A model generated the notes under the pieces. It was not told the DNA's origin. It worked only from the letters and a program-made list of their open reading frames with translations, and did no database searches. From Rhodohalobacter sp. SW132 (GTDB taxonomy: Bacteria; Bacteroidota; Rhodothermia; Balneolales; Balneolaceae): a DNA stretch of 64,000 nt. The position numbers were made by a program, and so were the translations under genes. Position 1 is the first letter of the stretch; every line of letters starts with the position of its first letter. Below are positions 36,632-45,938 of the stretch, piece by piece. Location: positions 186,001 to 250,000 of the forward strand of contig NZ_QUOK01000002.1 in NCBI RefSeq assembly GCF_003390325.1. The letters run 5' to 3'.

Positions 36632-38623
36632 TTAATGGTTCTGATGCCTCAACTTCCGGAACAGCATACCACCTTTAGCCGGAACTTCTAAATTTCCGCT
36701 TAATATATCAATTGCTTGCGACGATGCCATCTGTTTATTTGCAAGCAGTTCCCATGACCCGGGAGGAAGGGTTACATCAGCGGGATCAGACCAGTTGCCA
36801 TTTAGAATAATATAGTAATCGAACATATCGCCGGTTGATTTTCCGGAAACCCTGAAGGTTAGCAGCAGCGGGTTGTTGTAGTGGTCGAAACAGATGTCAT
36901 TGGGTTCCGATTTTCTCAGGGAAGGTGCTTCCTTCCGAATTTTGATTAACCCTTTGTAGTAATCAAAAAGCTCCCGGTTTTGAGCCAGCACATCAAAATT
37001 GAGCCAGTTTGTCTCGTTATCTTTCTGATAGCTGTTATGATCCATTTTTCCAATATCCGGATCATCAGCATCGGAAACTGCGATGATTTTTGATCTGCCA
37101 AACTCCTGGCCTGCATGAATCATGGTGATTCCCTGGGCACAAAACAGACTGAGTGCTGCCAGCTTTGCGTGCTCCATTTGCTGCTCATCTAATTTATTGA
37201 AATCAACCGGATTCTCAATTTTTTGATCCTGTAGTTCAGGCTGCAGTCCGATTCGTATAAAATCGGCAAGCGTATATCCGTCATGACTTTCCAGATAGTT
37301 TACGCTGTGCAGCGATGTTTCATACAGCCCGCCATCGGCACCTTTTAAAGTTCCTCTGAAAAGATTTTCAAGGCGGCCTCGTCCGGTTTCGTGCTGCCAC
37401 TCCGAAAAGATAAAACCACGGTCGTGCTGCGGGTCGGAACCTTTGATGCTGTTTCGGATCCGGTCGTTCCAGGAGGACCAGTTGTGCTCCGAGAAAGCCG
37501 ATGGAGAGTAGTATCCGCCCCAGGGTTCGGCAATCAGTACAATACCCGGATTAATATCGTGCATTTCCGTGCGGATTACATTCCAGGATTTTTGATCCAG
37601 CAGGGCAGCCAGGTCAAAACGGAATCCATCTACATGATACTCTTCAACCCAGTGTTTAAGAGAACTGATAATCAGATCCCGGGCAATAGGCGCTTCTGAT
37701 TTATATTCGTTTCCGGTTCCGCTCCGGTTCATCAGCTGACCTTTTTCGTTGTACCTCAGGTAGGTATGTGAACATAAATGAGTACACGGATTTAAATCAA
37801 AAAGGGAGGTATGATTGTAGACAACATCCATCAAAACGGTAATTCCGTGTTTGTGGAGCTCTTTAACCAATTGTTTAAACTCGGTAACCGACGCTGTTGT
37901 CAGACCCGAAATCTTTTCCTCTCGATCAGAAGCAAAGGATGTTTCCGGTGAGTGGAAAAATGAGGTCATGTATCCCCAGTAATTTTCACTGTAGGGATTC
38001 CAGGAGTTAAAAAAGCCTTCGGTTGTTTCTTCACCGTAGGGTGGCTCCTGAGGGGCAAATTTCTGGAGGGGCAGAAACTCCACACAGTTTACGCCCAGTT
38101 TCTTCAGGTGGGCGATGCCGCCTTTTTGGTTCAGGTCGATGAATTTATTATAAAATCCATCACCTTTCGCACCGCTCGATGGGTGGGCTGTGAGATCCTT
38201 AAGGTGAGTTTCGTAGATCACGAGGTCCCTGGGATCATCCGGAAATTGATGCCGGTCGTCTTCCCAGTCAAACGTGTCATTGAATATATAGGATTTTGCC
38301 CGCTGATCGTACCGGTTCAGCGTAGTTACATGTTTACTGTAGGGATCGGCAAAAAGCTCCCCTTTATAAGGATTCGTTATTGCAAGTTCTTTGGGGTGTT
38401 CTACCCGATAACCGTACCACTTTCCGGTTAGGTCCTCATCAATTGTAAGATGCCAGTAGCCATCAGAATCGATCTGCATCTTCTTTTTAGTTCCATTTTT
38501 CTGATCGTACCGGTCAAATATTTCGCAGTGAACACTGCGGGCATCTTTGCAGTAAAAACAGAAATGTGTGGAGTTATCCTGTACCGAAACTCCGGGTGTC
38601 TGAATCGTATCGCTTACTTCCAT
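36632..38623 (-). CDS. GH13 alpha-1,6-glucan debranching enzyme (pullulanase/isoamylase-like)
   Basis: 663 aa, no signal peptide, so cytoplasmic. N-terminal CBM48-like domain (about 1-110), then the GH13 barrel: MDVVYNHT (region I), GFRFDLA with nucleophile D337, AEPWGG with acid E366, and ESHDGYTLAD with D448. SENYWGYMTSFF and the last motif favour the GlgX/pullulanase branch. Expected role is debranching of glycogen or imported alpha-glucan. It lies 12 bp downstream of metG on the same strand and may be co-transcribed with it. No glgA/B/C is nearby. Confidence 0.9.
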   Translation of the reverse strand: MEVSDTIQTPGVSVQDNSTHFCFYCKDARSVHCEIFDRYDQKNGTKKKMQIDSDGYWHLTIDEDLTGKWYGYRVEHPKELAITNPYKGELFADPYSKHVTTLNRYDQRAKSYIFNDTFDWEDDRHQFPDDPRDLVIYETHLKDLTAHPSSGAKGDGFYNKFIDLNQKGGIAHLKKLGVNCVEFLPLQKFAPQEPPYGEETTEGFFNSWNPYSENYWGYMTSFFHSPETSFASDREEKISGLTTASVTEFKQLVKELHKHGITVLMDVVYNHTSLFDLNPCTHLCSHTYLRYNEKGQLMNRSGTGNEYKSEAPIARDLIISSLKHWVEEYHVDGFRFDLAALLDQKSWNVIRTEMHDINPGIVLIAEPWGGYYSPSAFSEHNWSSWNDRIRNSIKGSDPQHDRGFIFSEWQHETGRGRLENLFRGTLKGADGGLYETSLHSVNYLESHDGYTLADFIRIGLQPELQDQKIENPVDFNKLDEQQMEHAKLAALSLFCAQGITMIHAGQEFGRSKIIAVSDADDPDIGKMDHNSYQKDNETNWLNFDVLAQNRELFDYYKGLIKIRKEAPSLRKSEPNDICFDHYNNPLLLTFRVSGKSTGDMFDYYIILNGNWSDPADVTLPPGSWELLANKQMASSQAIDILSGNLEVPAKGGMLFRKLRHQNH

Positions 38624-38635
38624 TGTGTAAAAAAT

Positions 38636-40666
38636 CTATGTGACTGGGCTACCGGGTTCAGCCGATGTGGAGACAAAATGGAGAACACCATCTGAATTTT
38701 CCCCCATCAAAATCATCCCGTTACTTTCTATACCCATCATTTTTTTTGGAGCGAGGTTGGCTACAACAACCACCGTTTGACCGGTAATTTCATCAGGTTC
38801 GAAAAATTCTGAAATACCTGACAAAATGGTTCTTTTTTCAAAGCCAACATCTACTGTTATTTTCAGCAATTTTTTAGATTTCTTAACCTTTTCAGCCTTT
38901 AAAATTTTACCTGCACGCAAATCAAGGGACATAAAATCATCGAATGTCGCAGTTTCTTTGAGTGGAGGATAGGAAGATTCTTCAGTTTTGGCTTCAGCGG
39001 CCTTCTTTTTGAGTTTTTCTATCTCCCGGTCCACAACATCGTCTTCGATTTTGTTGAAAAGTATCGGCTCATCCGAGAGCAGGTAGCCGGCCGGAACCAG
39101 GTGATCATTAATCTGATCCCATGTTGTATTTGCTGGTATCCCAAGCTGTTCACGAAGCAGGTTCATTTTACGAGGCATGACCGGGTGAAATAGCAGGCTA
39201 AGTGCTCCGCAGATCTGTGCGCAAACGTAGAGAGTATTGGCGCATTTTTGCGGGGCTTCTTTGCGGGTTTTCCACGGTTCGGTTTCTGTAAAGTATCGGT
39301 TACCCGCCCGCGCAAGATTCATGGTTTCGGCTATCGCTTCACGAAACCGGAAATTATCGTATGCAGTTTCTATTTGCTTTTTTTGAACGTCTATTTCATG
39401 TAGAGCCTTCTTGTCGGCTTCACTTAAAGATTCAGGTTTTGGAACGGCACCATCAAAAAATCGCTGTGTGAAACTGGTCGCCCTGAATACAAAATTTCCG
39501 AGAATATCGGCAAGCTCTCCGTTTATGCGTGCCTGGAAATCTTTCCATGAAAAATCAGAATCTTTAGTTTCGGGCAGAGTTGTGCCCAGAACGTAACGAA
39601 GGAGGTCCGGTTCAAACTCTTCCATGTACTCGTCCAGCCAAACGGCCCATCCTTTGGATGTGGATAGCTTCCGGCCTTCGAGATTTAAAAACTCATTGGC
39701 CGGCACGTTTTTCGGCAGTACATAATCACCATGCTGCATGAGCATTGCCGGAAACATGATGCAGTGAAAGACAATGTTGTCTTTGCCGATGAAGTGGATA
39801 AGGTCGGTTTCTTCATCCTGCCAGTAGGTTTTCCACAGATCCGGTTCGCCGCGTTTTTCAGCCCACTCCTTGGTAGCGGATATATAGCCAATCGGGGCAT
39901 CAAACCAGACGTAGAGCACTTTACCCGCGGCATCGGGCAGGGGCACTGGAACTCCCCAGGTGAGATCACGGGTGACGGCCCGGTCTTCGAGTCCGCTTTT
40001 TAGCCAGCTTTTGCACTGACCGGCTACGTTCGCTTTCCAGTTTTCCCGTGAATCGACCCACTTTTCGAGCTTTTGCTGGAAATCACCGAGAGGCAGATAC
40101 CAATGTTCAGTTTTTTTCAGGATGGGTGTTTTTCCCGAAATGGCGCTGATCGGGTTGATCAGCTCAGTGGGAGAGAGGGAGGAGCCACATTTTTCACATT
40201 GATCGCCATAGGCTTCCGGGTGCCCGCACTTCGGACATTCCCCTTTAACGTATCGGTCCGGTAAAAACATCGAGGCATCATCATCATACAGCTGCTCTTC
40301 TGTTTTCTTTTTGAATAACCCCTGATCATGAAGAGTTTTAAAAAACGCCTGGGAGGTTTCCTTATGCGTAGCTGAACTGGTTCGGCCGTAATAGTCAAAA
40401 TCAATTCCAAACTGCTCAAAAACCTGCTTATTCATGGTGTGAAATTTATCCACTACCTGCTGGGGTGTGATCCCTTCTTTTTCGGCTGCAATGGTAATGG
40501 GTACACCATGTTCATCAGAACCACAAATATGGAGTACATCTCTTCCTCTTAGCCGCAGATAGCGGGTGTAAAGATCAGCCGGTAAATAAGCTCCTGCAAG
40601 ATGGCCAAGATGAATCGGTCCATTTGCATACGGTAGAGCAGATGTTATCAGTGTGCGTTTAGACAT
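38636..40666 (-). CDS. metG: Methionyl-tRNA synthetase
   Basis: 676 aa. Class I synthetase: HIGH-type PIHLGH near residue 16, KMSKS-type KLSTSKG, and a four-Cys zinc knob (CPKCGHPEAYGDQCEKC). A C-terminal EMAP-II/Trbp111-like tRNA-binding domain (about 570-676: FDDFMSLDLRAGKILKAEKV, then TILSGISEFFEP) completes the dimeric type. The last base is 12 bp from the GH13 gene. Confidence 0.98.
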   Translation of the reverse strand: MSKRTLITSALPYANGPIHLGHLAGAYLPADLYTRYLRLRGRDVLHICGSDEHGVPITIAAEKEGITPQQVVDKFHTMNKQVFEQFGIDFDYYGRTSSATHKETSQAFFKTLHDQGLFKKKTEEQLYDDDASMFLPDRYVKGECPKCGHPEAYGDQCEKCGSSLSPTELINPISAISGKTPILKKTEHWYLPLGDFQQKLEKWVDSRENWKANVAGQCKSWLKSGLEDRAVTRDLTWGVPVPLPDAAGKVLYVWFDAPIGYISATKEWAEKRGEPDLWKTYWQDEETDLIHFIGKDNIVFHCIMFPAMLMQHGDYVLPKNVPANEFLNLEGRKLSTSKGWAVWLDEYMEEFEPDLLRYVLGTTLPETKDSDFSWKDFQARINGELADILGNFVFRATSFTQRFFDGAVPKPESLSEADKKALHEIDVQKKQIETAYDNFRFREAIAETMNLARAGNRYFTETEPWKTRKEAPQKCANTLYVCAQICGALSLLFHPVMPRKMNLLREQLGIPANTTWDQINDHLVPAGYLLSDEPILFNKIEDDVVDREIEKLKKKAAEAKTEESSYPPLKETATFDDFMSLDLRAGKILKAEKVKKSKKLLKITVDVGFEKRTILSGISEFFEPDEITGQTVVVVANLAPKKMMGIESNGMILMGENSDGVLHFVSTSAEPGSPVT

Positions 40667-40740
40667 ATAAATATTTTCCTATCATTAAGGCGCCGAAAAT
40701 AACGTGAAACAGACTAATTTACCAATTTGAAGGTACAACT

Positions 40741-41277
40741 TTATCGATTTGTTTTCTGCTCGAACAGGTTCAGAAATCCATAAAGCGCAACACCACAGGC
40801 TACAGATACATTTAATGAATGTTTCGTGCCATATTGCGGTATTTCAACAGAGCTGTCGAGAAGAGGCAGAAAATCGTCATCGATGCCGGTGACTTCATTT
40901 CCAAGCACAAGAACAATTTTAGGTGAGGGCATTTCAAACCGGTTCAGAATAACGCTTTGGTCTGTTTGTTCAAGACCGGTGATGTGATAACCGTCATTCT
41001 TTAAGAGCTGAGCACTTTCGGCCGGATTTTGAACTGTACTCCATGGGATATGCTCTTCAGCGCCAATCGCTGTTTTGGTGATCTCTGGCCGGGGTGGGGT
41101 TGGTGTGTATCCTGAAAGCAGTAACCGGCTCACACCAAAAGCATCCGCATTCCGGAATGCAGCCCCCACATTGTGAAGGCTTCGGATGTTGTGAAGCCAC
41201 AGAATGAAGTGGGAGCCAAGCGGTGTGCTTCGATTCTGGTTATCCTCTAAAATTCTTCGTGTGGATCGTTTTCGCAA
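40741..41277 (-). CDS. TrmH/SpoU-family RNA 2'-O-methyltransferase
   Basis: 178 aa, SPOUT fold. Family motifs: LHNIRSLHNVGAAFRNADAFG (motif 1), KIVLVLGNEVTGI (motif 2) and EIPQYGTKHSLNVSVACGVALYGF (motif 3, the SAM trefoil knot). It lacks an N-terminal substrate-binding domain, so it is the short form, acting on tRNA or rRNA ribose. RNA target not predictable. Divergent from greA. Confidence 0.93.
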   Translation of the reverse strand: MRKRSTRRILEDNQNRSTPLGSHFILWLHNIRSLHNVGAAFRNADAFGVSRLLLSGYTPTPPRPEITKTAIGAEEHIPWSTVQNPAESAQLLKNDGYHITGLEQTDQSVILNRFEMPSPKIVLVLGNEVTGIDDDFLPLLDSSVEIPQYGTKHSLNVSVACGVALYGFLNLFEQKTNR

Positions 41278-41378
41278 ATGAAGCTGAAATCTTTAATCAT
41301 TAAAAATTGGGGTTGGGAAACAGCGTGGAACACCTTATTTTCTTAGTCTGTAAAAAATATGGATTAAGGAAGAAAATG

Positions 41379-41402
41379 GCAGTTGTCAGAACTGCTTTTT
41401 TT
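41379..41402 (+). terminator. Terminator-like hairpin in the greA leader
   Basis: Perfect 6-bp stem GCAGTT (41379-41384) with AACTGC (41390-41395), five-base loop, then eight T. It sits 47 bp upstream of greA and no plus-strand gene precedes it, so it probably ends a short leader transcript or attenuates greA. Confidence 0.65.
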
Positions 41403-41449
41403 ATTTTTAAAAATCGAAGAATTGTAAGGTAAACCGAATTGACGGAAGT

Positions 41450-41923
41450 ATGAAGAAAAATTATTTATCGAAAGAAGGGTACGAAAGGCTTGATAATGAG
41501 TTACGGGATCTGAAAACACGCGGAAGAAGAGAGATAGCTGAGGAGATTGCCGAGGCAAGAGCCAAAGGCGATCTAAGCGAAAATGCTGAATATGATGCCG
41601 CTAAAGAAGCTCAGGGGCATCTTGAATCCCGCATAGCAGAGCTTGAAAATACCCTCGCAACGTCCAGTATTATTGATGAGAAGAATATCGACGACACAAA
41701 AGCGTACCTTCTCTCAACAGTTACCATCTTAAATCATAATACGAATAAAGAGATGCAGTATACGCTGGTCTCGAAAGATGAGGCAGATTTTAAAGCCAAA
41801 AAAATATCTGTCGATTCCCCCATTGGTCAGGCTATTCTCGGAAAAGAAGTTGGAGATGTTGTAGAAGCAGATGTGCCGGCCGGCAAACTTAAACTTGAAA
41901 TCAAAAAAATAGAGCGCAGATAG
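41450..41923 (+). CDS. greA: Transcription elongation factor GreA
   Basis: 157 aa, full length. N-terminal antiparallel coiled coil with the acidic tip in ARAKGDLSENAEYDAAKEAQ (the D and E that stimulate RNA polymerase cleavage), and a C-terminal FKBP-like globular domain with SPIGQAILGKEVGDVVEADVPAGK. It rescues backtracked polymerase. One base separates its stop from ugd, so the greA-ugd-uxs genes are one transcript. Confidence 0.97.
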   Translation: MKKNYLSKEGYERLDNELRDLKTRGRREIAEEIAEARAKGDLSENAEYDAAKEAQGHLESRIAELENTLATSSIIDEKNIDDTKAYLLSTVTILNHNTNKEMQYTLVSKDEADFKAKKISVDSPIGQAILGKEVGDVVEADVPAGKLKLEIKKIERR

Positions 41924-41924
41924 A

Positions 41925-43277
41925 ATGAAAATTGCAGTTATTGGAACGGGATATGTTGGATTGGTAAGCGGTACATGTTTTGCTGATAGCGGAAATGAGG
42001 TAACATGTGTGGATATCGATGCTGATAAAGTTCAGCTGATGCGCGAAGGCACAGTTCCCATCTACGAACCGGGACTAAACCGTGTCTTCGATCGTGCAAT
42101 CCGGGAAAAACGCCTGAAATTCACAACGAACCTGGAAGAAGCGTTTGAAACTGCAGAGATTATTTTTCTTTGTCTGCCCACACCTCCGGGAGCCGACGGC
42201 CAGGCAGATCTGAGTTTTGTTCTTAATGTAGCTGATGAGCTTGGAGACCTGTTTGAGTCTCATCCGGGATATCGTGTAGTGGTAAACAAGAGTACCGTGC
42301 CGGTGGGAACCGCCGATAAAGTCCGAGAAAAAATTGCGGCTAAAACCGACCAGGAATTCGATGTAGTATCCAACCCGGAATTTCTCAGGGAAGGCGCTGC
42401 TGTTGAAGATTTTATGAAACCTGAGCGAGTTGTTGTAGGAACAAGAAGCGAAAAAGCGGCTGAGGTTATGACTCGTTTGTACGAGCCCTTTGTTCGAAGC
42501 GGAAACCCGATTATTGTGATGGATGAGCGTAGTTCTGAGCTCACTAAATACGCGGCGAACGCCATGCTTGCTACAAAAATCACATTTATGAACGAGATCG
42601 CTAATGTATGCGAAACTGTTGGAGCTGACGTGGATAACGTCCGCCGGGGCATCGGAACTGATTCTCGTATCGGGAAACGTTTTCTGTTTGCCGGAATCGG
42701 TTACGGCGGAAGCTGCTTTCCTAAAGACGTTCAGGCAATTCACTATACGGCCGAACAGAATGGATACAATTTCCAGATCCTGGACTCCGTGATGAAAGTC
42801 AACGAAAAGCAGAAAGTATCTATCGTTCAGAAAATGAAGGATTATTACGGCGAATCGCTGAAAGATAAAACGGTTGGTATCTGGGGATTAAGTTTTAAAC
42901 CGGAAACCGATGATATCAGAGAGGCACCCTCACTTTACATCACTAAAGAACTTGCCGAAATGGGTGTGAAAATGAAAGCCTACGATCCTGAAGCTGTTGA
43001 TACGTTTAAAGCTGCTTTATCAGAAGAAACACTTAAGCAGATAACATTTGAAGAAGATCGCGATAGCGTGATTGAAGGTGTGGATGCCCTTGTAATTTGT
43101 ACGGAATGGAATGAATTCCGCCGGCCTAACCTCGAAAATTTCACAAAAAAAATGAATTCACCCGTAATTTTTGATGGCCGTAATCTCTATGGTCTGGATC
43201 GTGCTGAAGAGGCCGGTCTGACCTACTTTAGCGTGGGCAGAAGAACCGTCGGCGCTAATCATAAGCAGATCAACTGA
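41925..43277 (+). CDS. ugd: UDP-glucose 6-dehydrogenase
   Basis: 450 aa. Oxidises UDP-glucose to UDP-glucuronate with two NAD. Rossmann start MKIAVIGTGYVGLVSGTCFADSG; catalytic C264 in GYGGSCFPKDV; C-terminal UDP-binding domain with GLSFKPETDDIREAPS. The following gene decarboxylates the product, so the pair makes UDP-xylose for surface glycans. Confidence 0.97.
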   Translation: MKIAVIGTGYVGLVSGTCFADSGNEVTCVDIDADKVQLMREGTVPIYEPGLNRVFDRAIREKRLKFTTNLEEAFETAEIIFLCLPTPPGADGQADLSFVLNVADELGDLFESHPGYRVVVNKSTVPVGTADKVREKIAAKTDQEFDVVSNPEFLREGAAVEDFMKPERVVVGTRSEKAAEVMTRLYEPFVRSGNPIIVMDERSSELTKYAANAMLATKITFMNEIANVCETVGADVDNVRRGIGTDSRIGKRFLFAGIGYGGSCFPKDVQAIHYTAEQNGYNFQILDSVMKVNEKQKVSIVQKMKDYYGESLKDKTVGIWGLSFKPETDDIREAPSLYITKELAEMGVKMKAYDPEAVDTFKAALSEETLKQITFEEDRDSVIEGVDALVICTEWNEFRRPNLENFTKKMNSPVIFDGRNLYGLDRAEEAGLTYFSVGRRTVGANHKQIN

Positions 43278-43313
43278 CGGTTTTAAATTTCACTAAGAAA
43301 ACACTTTTAAAAT

Positions 43314-44267
43314 ATGGCCAAGAAAAGAGTTCTTATCACCGGCGGATGCGGCTTTTTGGGTTCACACCTGTGTGACAGGTATCTGAAAGAAGGATATCAG
43401 GTTATCTGTATGGATAACCTTTTAACCGGTTCAGCGGAAAATATTGCTCATTTGATCGGTAATGAAGATTTTGAGTTCATCAAACACGATGTAACCAACT
43501 TTATTTACGTGCCGGGCGAGCTCGATCTTGTACTTCATTTTGCATCACCGGCGTCACCGATTGACTATCTTGAAATGCCGATTCAGACTCTCAAAGTGGG
43601 TTCACTCGGAACTCACAAGGCACTCGGACTTGCCAAAGAAAAAAATGCAAGGTTTCTGCTGGCATCCACAAGTGAGGTGTACGGAGATCCGCTGAAACAT
43701 CCGCAGAATGAAGATTACTGGGGAAATGTTAACCCGATTGGATTTCGCGGAGTGTATGATGAAGCCAAGCGTTTTGCAGAAGCAATGACGATGGGCTACC
43801 ACCGCTATCATAATCTCGAAACGCGTATTGTTCGGATTTTCAATACGTATGGTACGCGAATGCGTTTAAAGGATGGCCGTGCGCTGCCAACCTTTATGCG
43901 GCAGGCGCTGAAAGGTAACCCGATCACCGTATTTGGTGATGGTTCTCAAACCCGGTCATTTACATATGTGGATGACTTGGTAGAAGGAATCTTCCGGCTT
44001 TCGCAAAGTGACGAGGTAGAACCGGTGAACATTGGAAATCCACAGGAAGTTACGATTCTTGAGTTTGCCAAAGAGATCATCAAACTAACCGGAAGCAAGA
44101 GTGAAATTGTACATGAAGAGCTGCCGGATGACGATCCAAAAGTTCGTCAGCCCGACATTTCCAAAGCAAAACGTGTATTAGACTGGGAGCCGACAGTGGA
44201 TCGTATCGATGGCCTCAGGAAAACACTCGCCTACTTCAAAGAGAAGGTTGATAAAAGCAATGGCTAA
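43314..44267 (+). CDS. uxs: UDP-glucuronate decarboxylase (UDP-xylose synthase)
   Basis: 317 aa, extended short-chain dehydrogenase. NAD loop [12 protein letters not shown], catalytic YDEAK, and the UXS-type blocks [32 protein letters not shown]-like [12 protein letters not shown] and [10 protein letters not shown]. Converts UDP-glucuronate to UDP-xylose and CO2. It starts 36 bp after ugd. Its last 8 bp overlap the likely start of the Nudix gene. Confidence 0.95.
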   Translation: MAKKRVLITGGCGFLGSHLCDRYLKEGYQVICMDNLLTGSAENIAHLIGNEDFEFIKHDVTNFIYVPGELDLVLHFASPASPIDYLEMPIQTLKVGSLGTHKALGLAKEKNARFLLASTSEVYGDPLKHPQNEDYWGNVNPIGFRGVYDEAKRFAEAMTMGYHRYHNLETRIVRIFNTYGTRMRLKDGRALPTFMRQALKGNPITVFGDGSQTRSFTYVDDLVEGIFRLSQSDEVEPVNIGNPQEVTILEFAKEIIKLTGSKSEIVHEELPDDDPKVRQPDISKAKRVLDWEPTVDRIDGLRKTLAYFKEKVDKSNG

Positions 44268-44718
44268 AAAAAAACTCATCGATCTTTATCTTTACAGAAT
44301 AAAGAACAATAACGTTGAGTTTCTGCTGTTCAAACGGTCAAGTGGTAAGATTTACGAAGGGCAGTGGAGAATGATTGGCGGGAAAGTGAAGCCTGATGAA
44401 ACCCGCTGGCAGGCTGCCCTCCGCGAACTGAAAGAGGAGACGGGCCTTAAGCCCCTGCACTTCTGGACAGTGCCAAGCATTAACCAGTTTTACGAGCAGA
44501 GCAGCGATACAATCCACAGTATTCCCGTTTTTGCTGCAGAAATCGATGCCAGCCCCGGAATCAGCCTCGATGATGAACATTCCGAATACAGGTGGATTAA
44601 CCCCGACAACGCTTCAGATTTTATTCAATGGCCGGAACAAATTCGACTCATCAAGCTTACAAGTCAACTTATCAACACAAATCGAATCCTGGAAGATTGG
44701 CGCGTTCCCTTACCCTGA
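44260..44718 (+). CDS. Nudix hydrolase
   Basis: 152 aa from the ATG at 44260, which overlaps the end of uxs by 8 bp; an upstream in-frame ATG at 44209 would overlap by 59 bp and is less likely. Nudix box: [23 protein letters not shown], with the REL-EETG helix intact (residues quoted are 22 or fewer from G37 onward; key residues G, E, REL, EE). Small cytoplasmic hydrolase of nucleoside-diphosphate-X compounds; substrate unknown, a sugar nucleotide being plausible given ugd/uxs. Confidence 0.88.
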   Translation: MAKKKLIDLYLYRIKNNNVEFLLFKRSSGKIYEGQWRMIGGKVKPDETRWQAALRELKEETGLKPLHFWTVPSINQFYEQSSDTIHSIPVFAAEIDASPGISLDDEHSEYRWINPDNASDFIQWPEQIRLIKLTSQLINTNRILEDWRVPLP

Positions 44719-45926
44719 TTTTTACCGCACTATTGGTTCTTACCTTCAGTTTTTCTGTCACTGATGCTGATGCGCAGTATGGAGGCTCCAGTTACGAAAT
44801 TATCCCCGCACCGGACCTCTGGTATAACGACGTTGACGGAATCCGGGTGGGTGTTCGGTTTCAAGGCCAAGTACCGGGATCGTTTGAAGATGGTCCGCAC
44901 CGGCTGGATGCCGGAATATGGCTTGGCCTTTGGTTTCCATCACTTCCGGTATCATATTATTTAAGTTTTACGGAACCCATTCCTGCGTGGTCTGATTTTG
45001 GGAGTGAAGCCAGTATTCAGGCAATTTCTTCCATCAGAACCGGGTACCACAATCACGGACTGGGGTTTAATAAACGCTGGCAGCAAGGCTTTGATGAACG
45101 TAAATTCAGAGAGTTTTCATTTCGAACCGCTTGGGAAAATCGTTTTGATGATGAGTATGTGCCATTTCCAATTATTTGGAGTGATGACGATAAGTGGCTG
45201 GCGCAGAGCACTTTTCTGCTTCAGGATGAAAATCGATTTGGAAATTATACGTTCAGGCTCACCGGTACCTATCAGTTGCTGGATGAATCCTATCAGCAAA
45301 TTGAATCTTCGGTAACTCAGCGAATACCATTTAACGAAAACTGGGGATTGAGAATGCGTGGATTTTTTGGAGCTGCATCTTCATCAACAGCACCAGAATA
45401 TTTGTATGGCAGAAGCTCAGCACCCGCAATTCAATGGATGAATAATGGACTTACCCGTGCAAAAGGAACCATACCACAGCCATGGATGGAATCGGGAAAT
45501 TGGCAAATTGCCGGGGGAGCAAATTTAAGAGGATATGCCGGGCAGGATGTGGATCGTTTAATGGATGAGAATGCATCACCATTTCTGTTAAACTCAATCG
45601 TAAGTCTGAATACCGAACTTGATTACCCGAACCCGATCGGCAGTCTGTTCAGACAAATACCCTACCTGGCAGATTTTCTCCGTTTTCGATCGTATCTTTT
45701 TCATGATATTGGAACTTCACCGGGTCTTGTAGCAAATGAGACGGACGAAGTTTTTGCAAATGCGGGAGCTGGCTTTTCTCTCTCGTTAAATATTCCCGAT
45801 TATCTTGGAAAAAACCGGGGATTTGTATTTCGATATGACATTCCATTCTGGCTCTCTCAACCGGGGAGCGAAGATCACTTCAAGTACAGAAGTTTGTTCG
45901 CTTTTGGTGCGGTGATTTCTTTTTAA
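44628..45926 (+). CDS. Outer-membrane beta-barrel protein, Omp85-like barrel without POTRA
   Basis: 432 aa from the ATG at 44628, which would overlap the Nudix gene by 91 bp. A TTG at 44697 giving a 409-aa product with a normal signal ([19 protein letters not shown], ending DADAQ) overlaps by only 22 bp and may be the true start. The mature part is a run of amphipathic strands ending in ISF, typical of a barrel. GGANLRGYAGQ resembles the RGY loop motif of Omp85/surface-antigen barrels. No POTRA or peptidase domain is present, although such barrels are often fused to one in related genomes. Function unknown. Confidence 0.7.
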   Translation: MAGTNSTHQAYKSTYQHKSNPGRLARSLTLIFTALLVLTFSFSVTDADAQYGGSSYEIIPAPDLWYNDVDGIRVGVRFQGQVPGSFEDGPHRLDAGIWLGLWFPSLPVSYYLSFTEPIPAWSDFGSEASIQAISSIRTGYHNHGLGFNKRWQQGFDERKFREFSFRTAWENRFDDEYVPFPIIWSDDDKWLAQSTFLLQDENRFGNYTFRLTGTYQLLDESYQQIESSVTQRIPFNENWGLRMRGFFGAASSSTAPEYLYGRSSAPAIQWMNNGLTRAKGTIPQPWMESGNWQIAGGANLRGYAGQDVDRLMDENASPFLLNSIVSLNTELDYPNPIGSLFRQIPYLADFLRFRSYLFHDIGTSPGLVANETDEVFANAGAGFSLSLNIPDYLGKNRGFVFRYDIPFWLSQPGSEDHFKYRSLFAFGAVISF

Positions 45927-45938
45927 ACAGGTAACACC

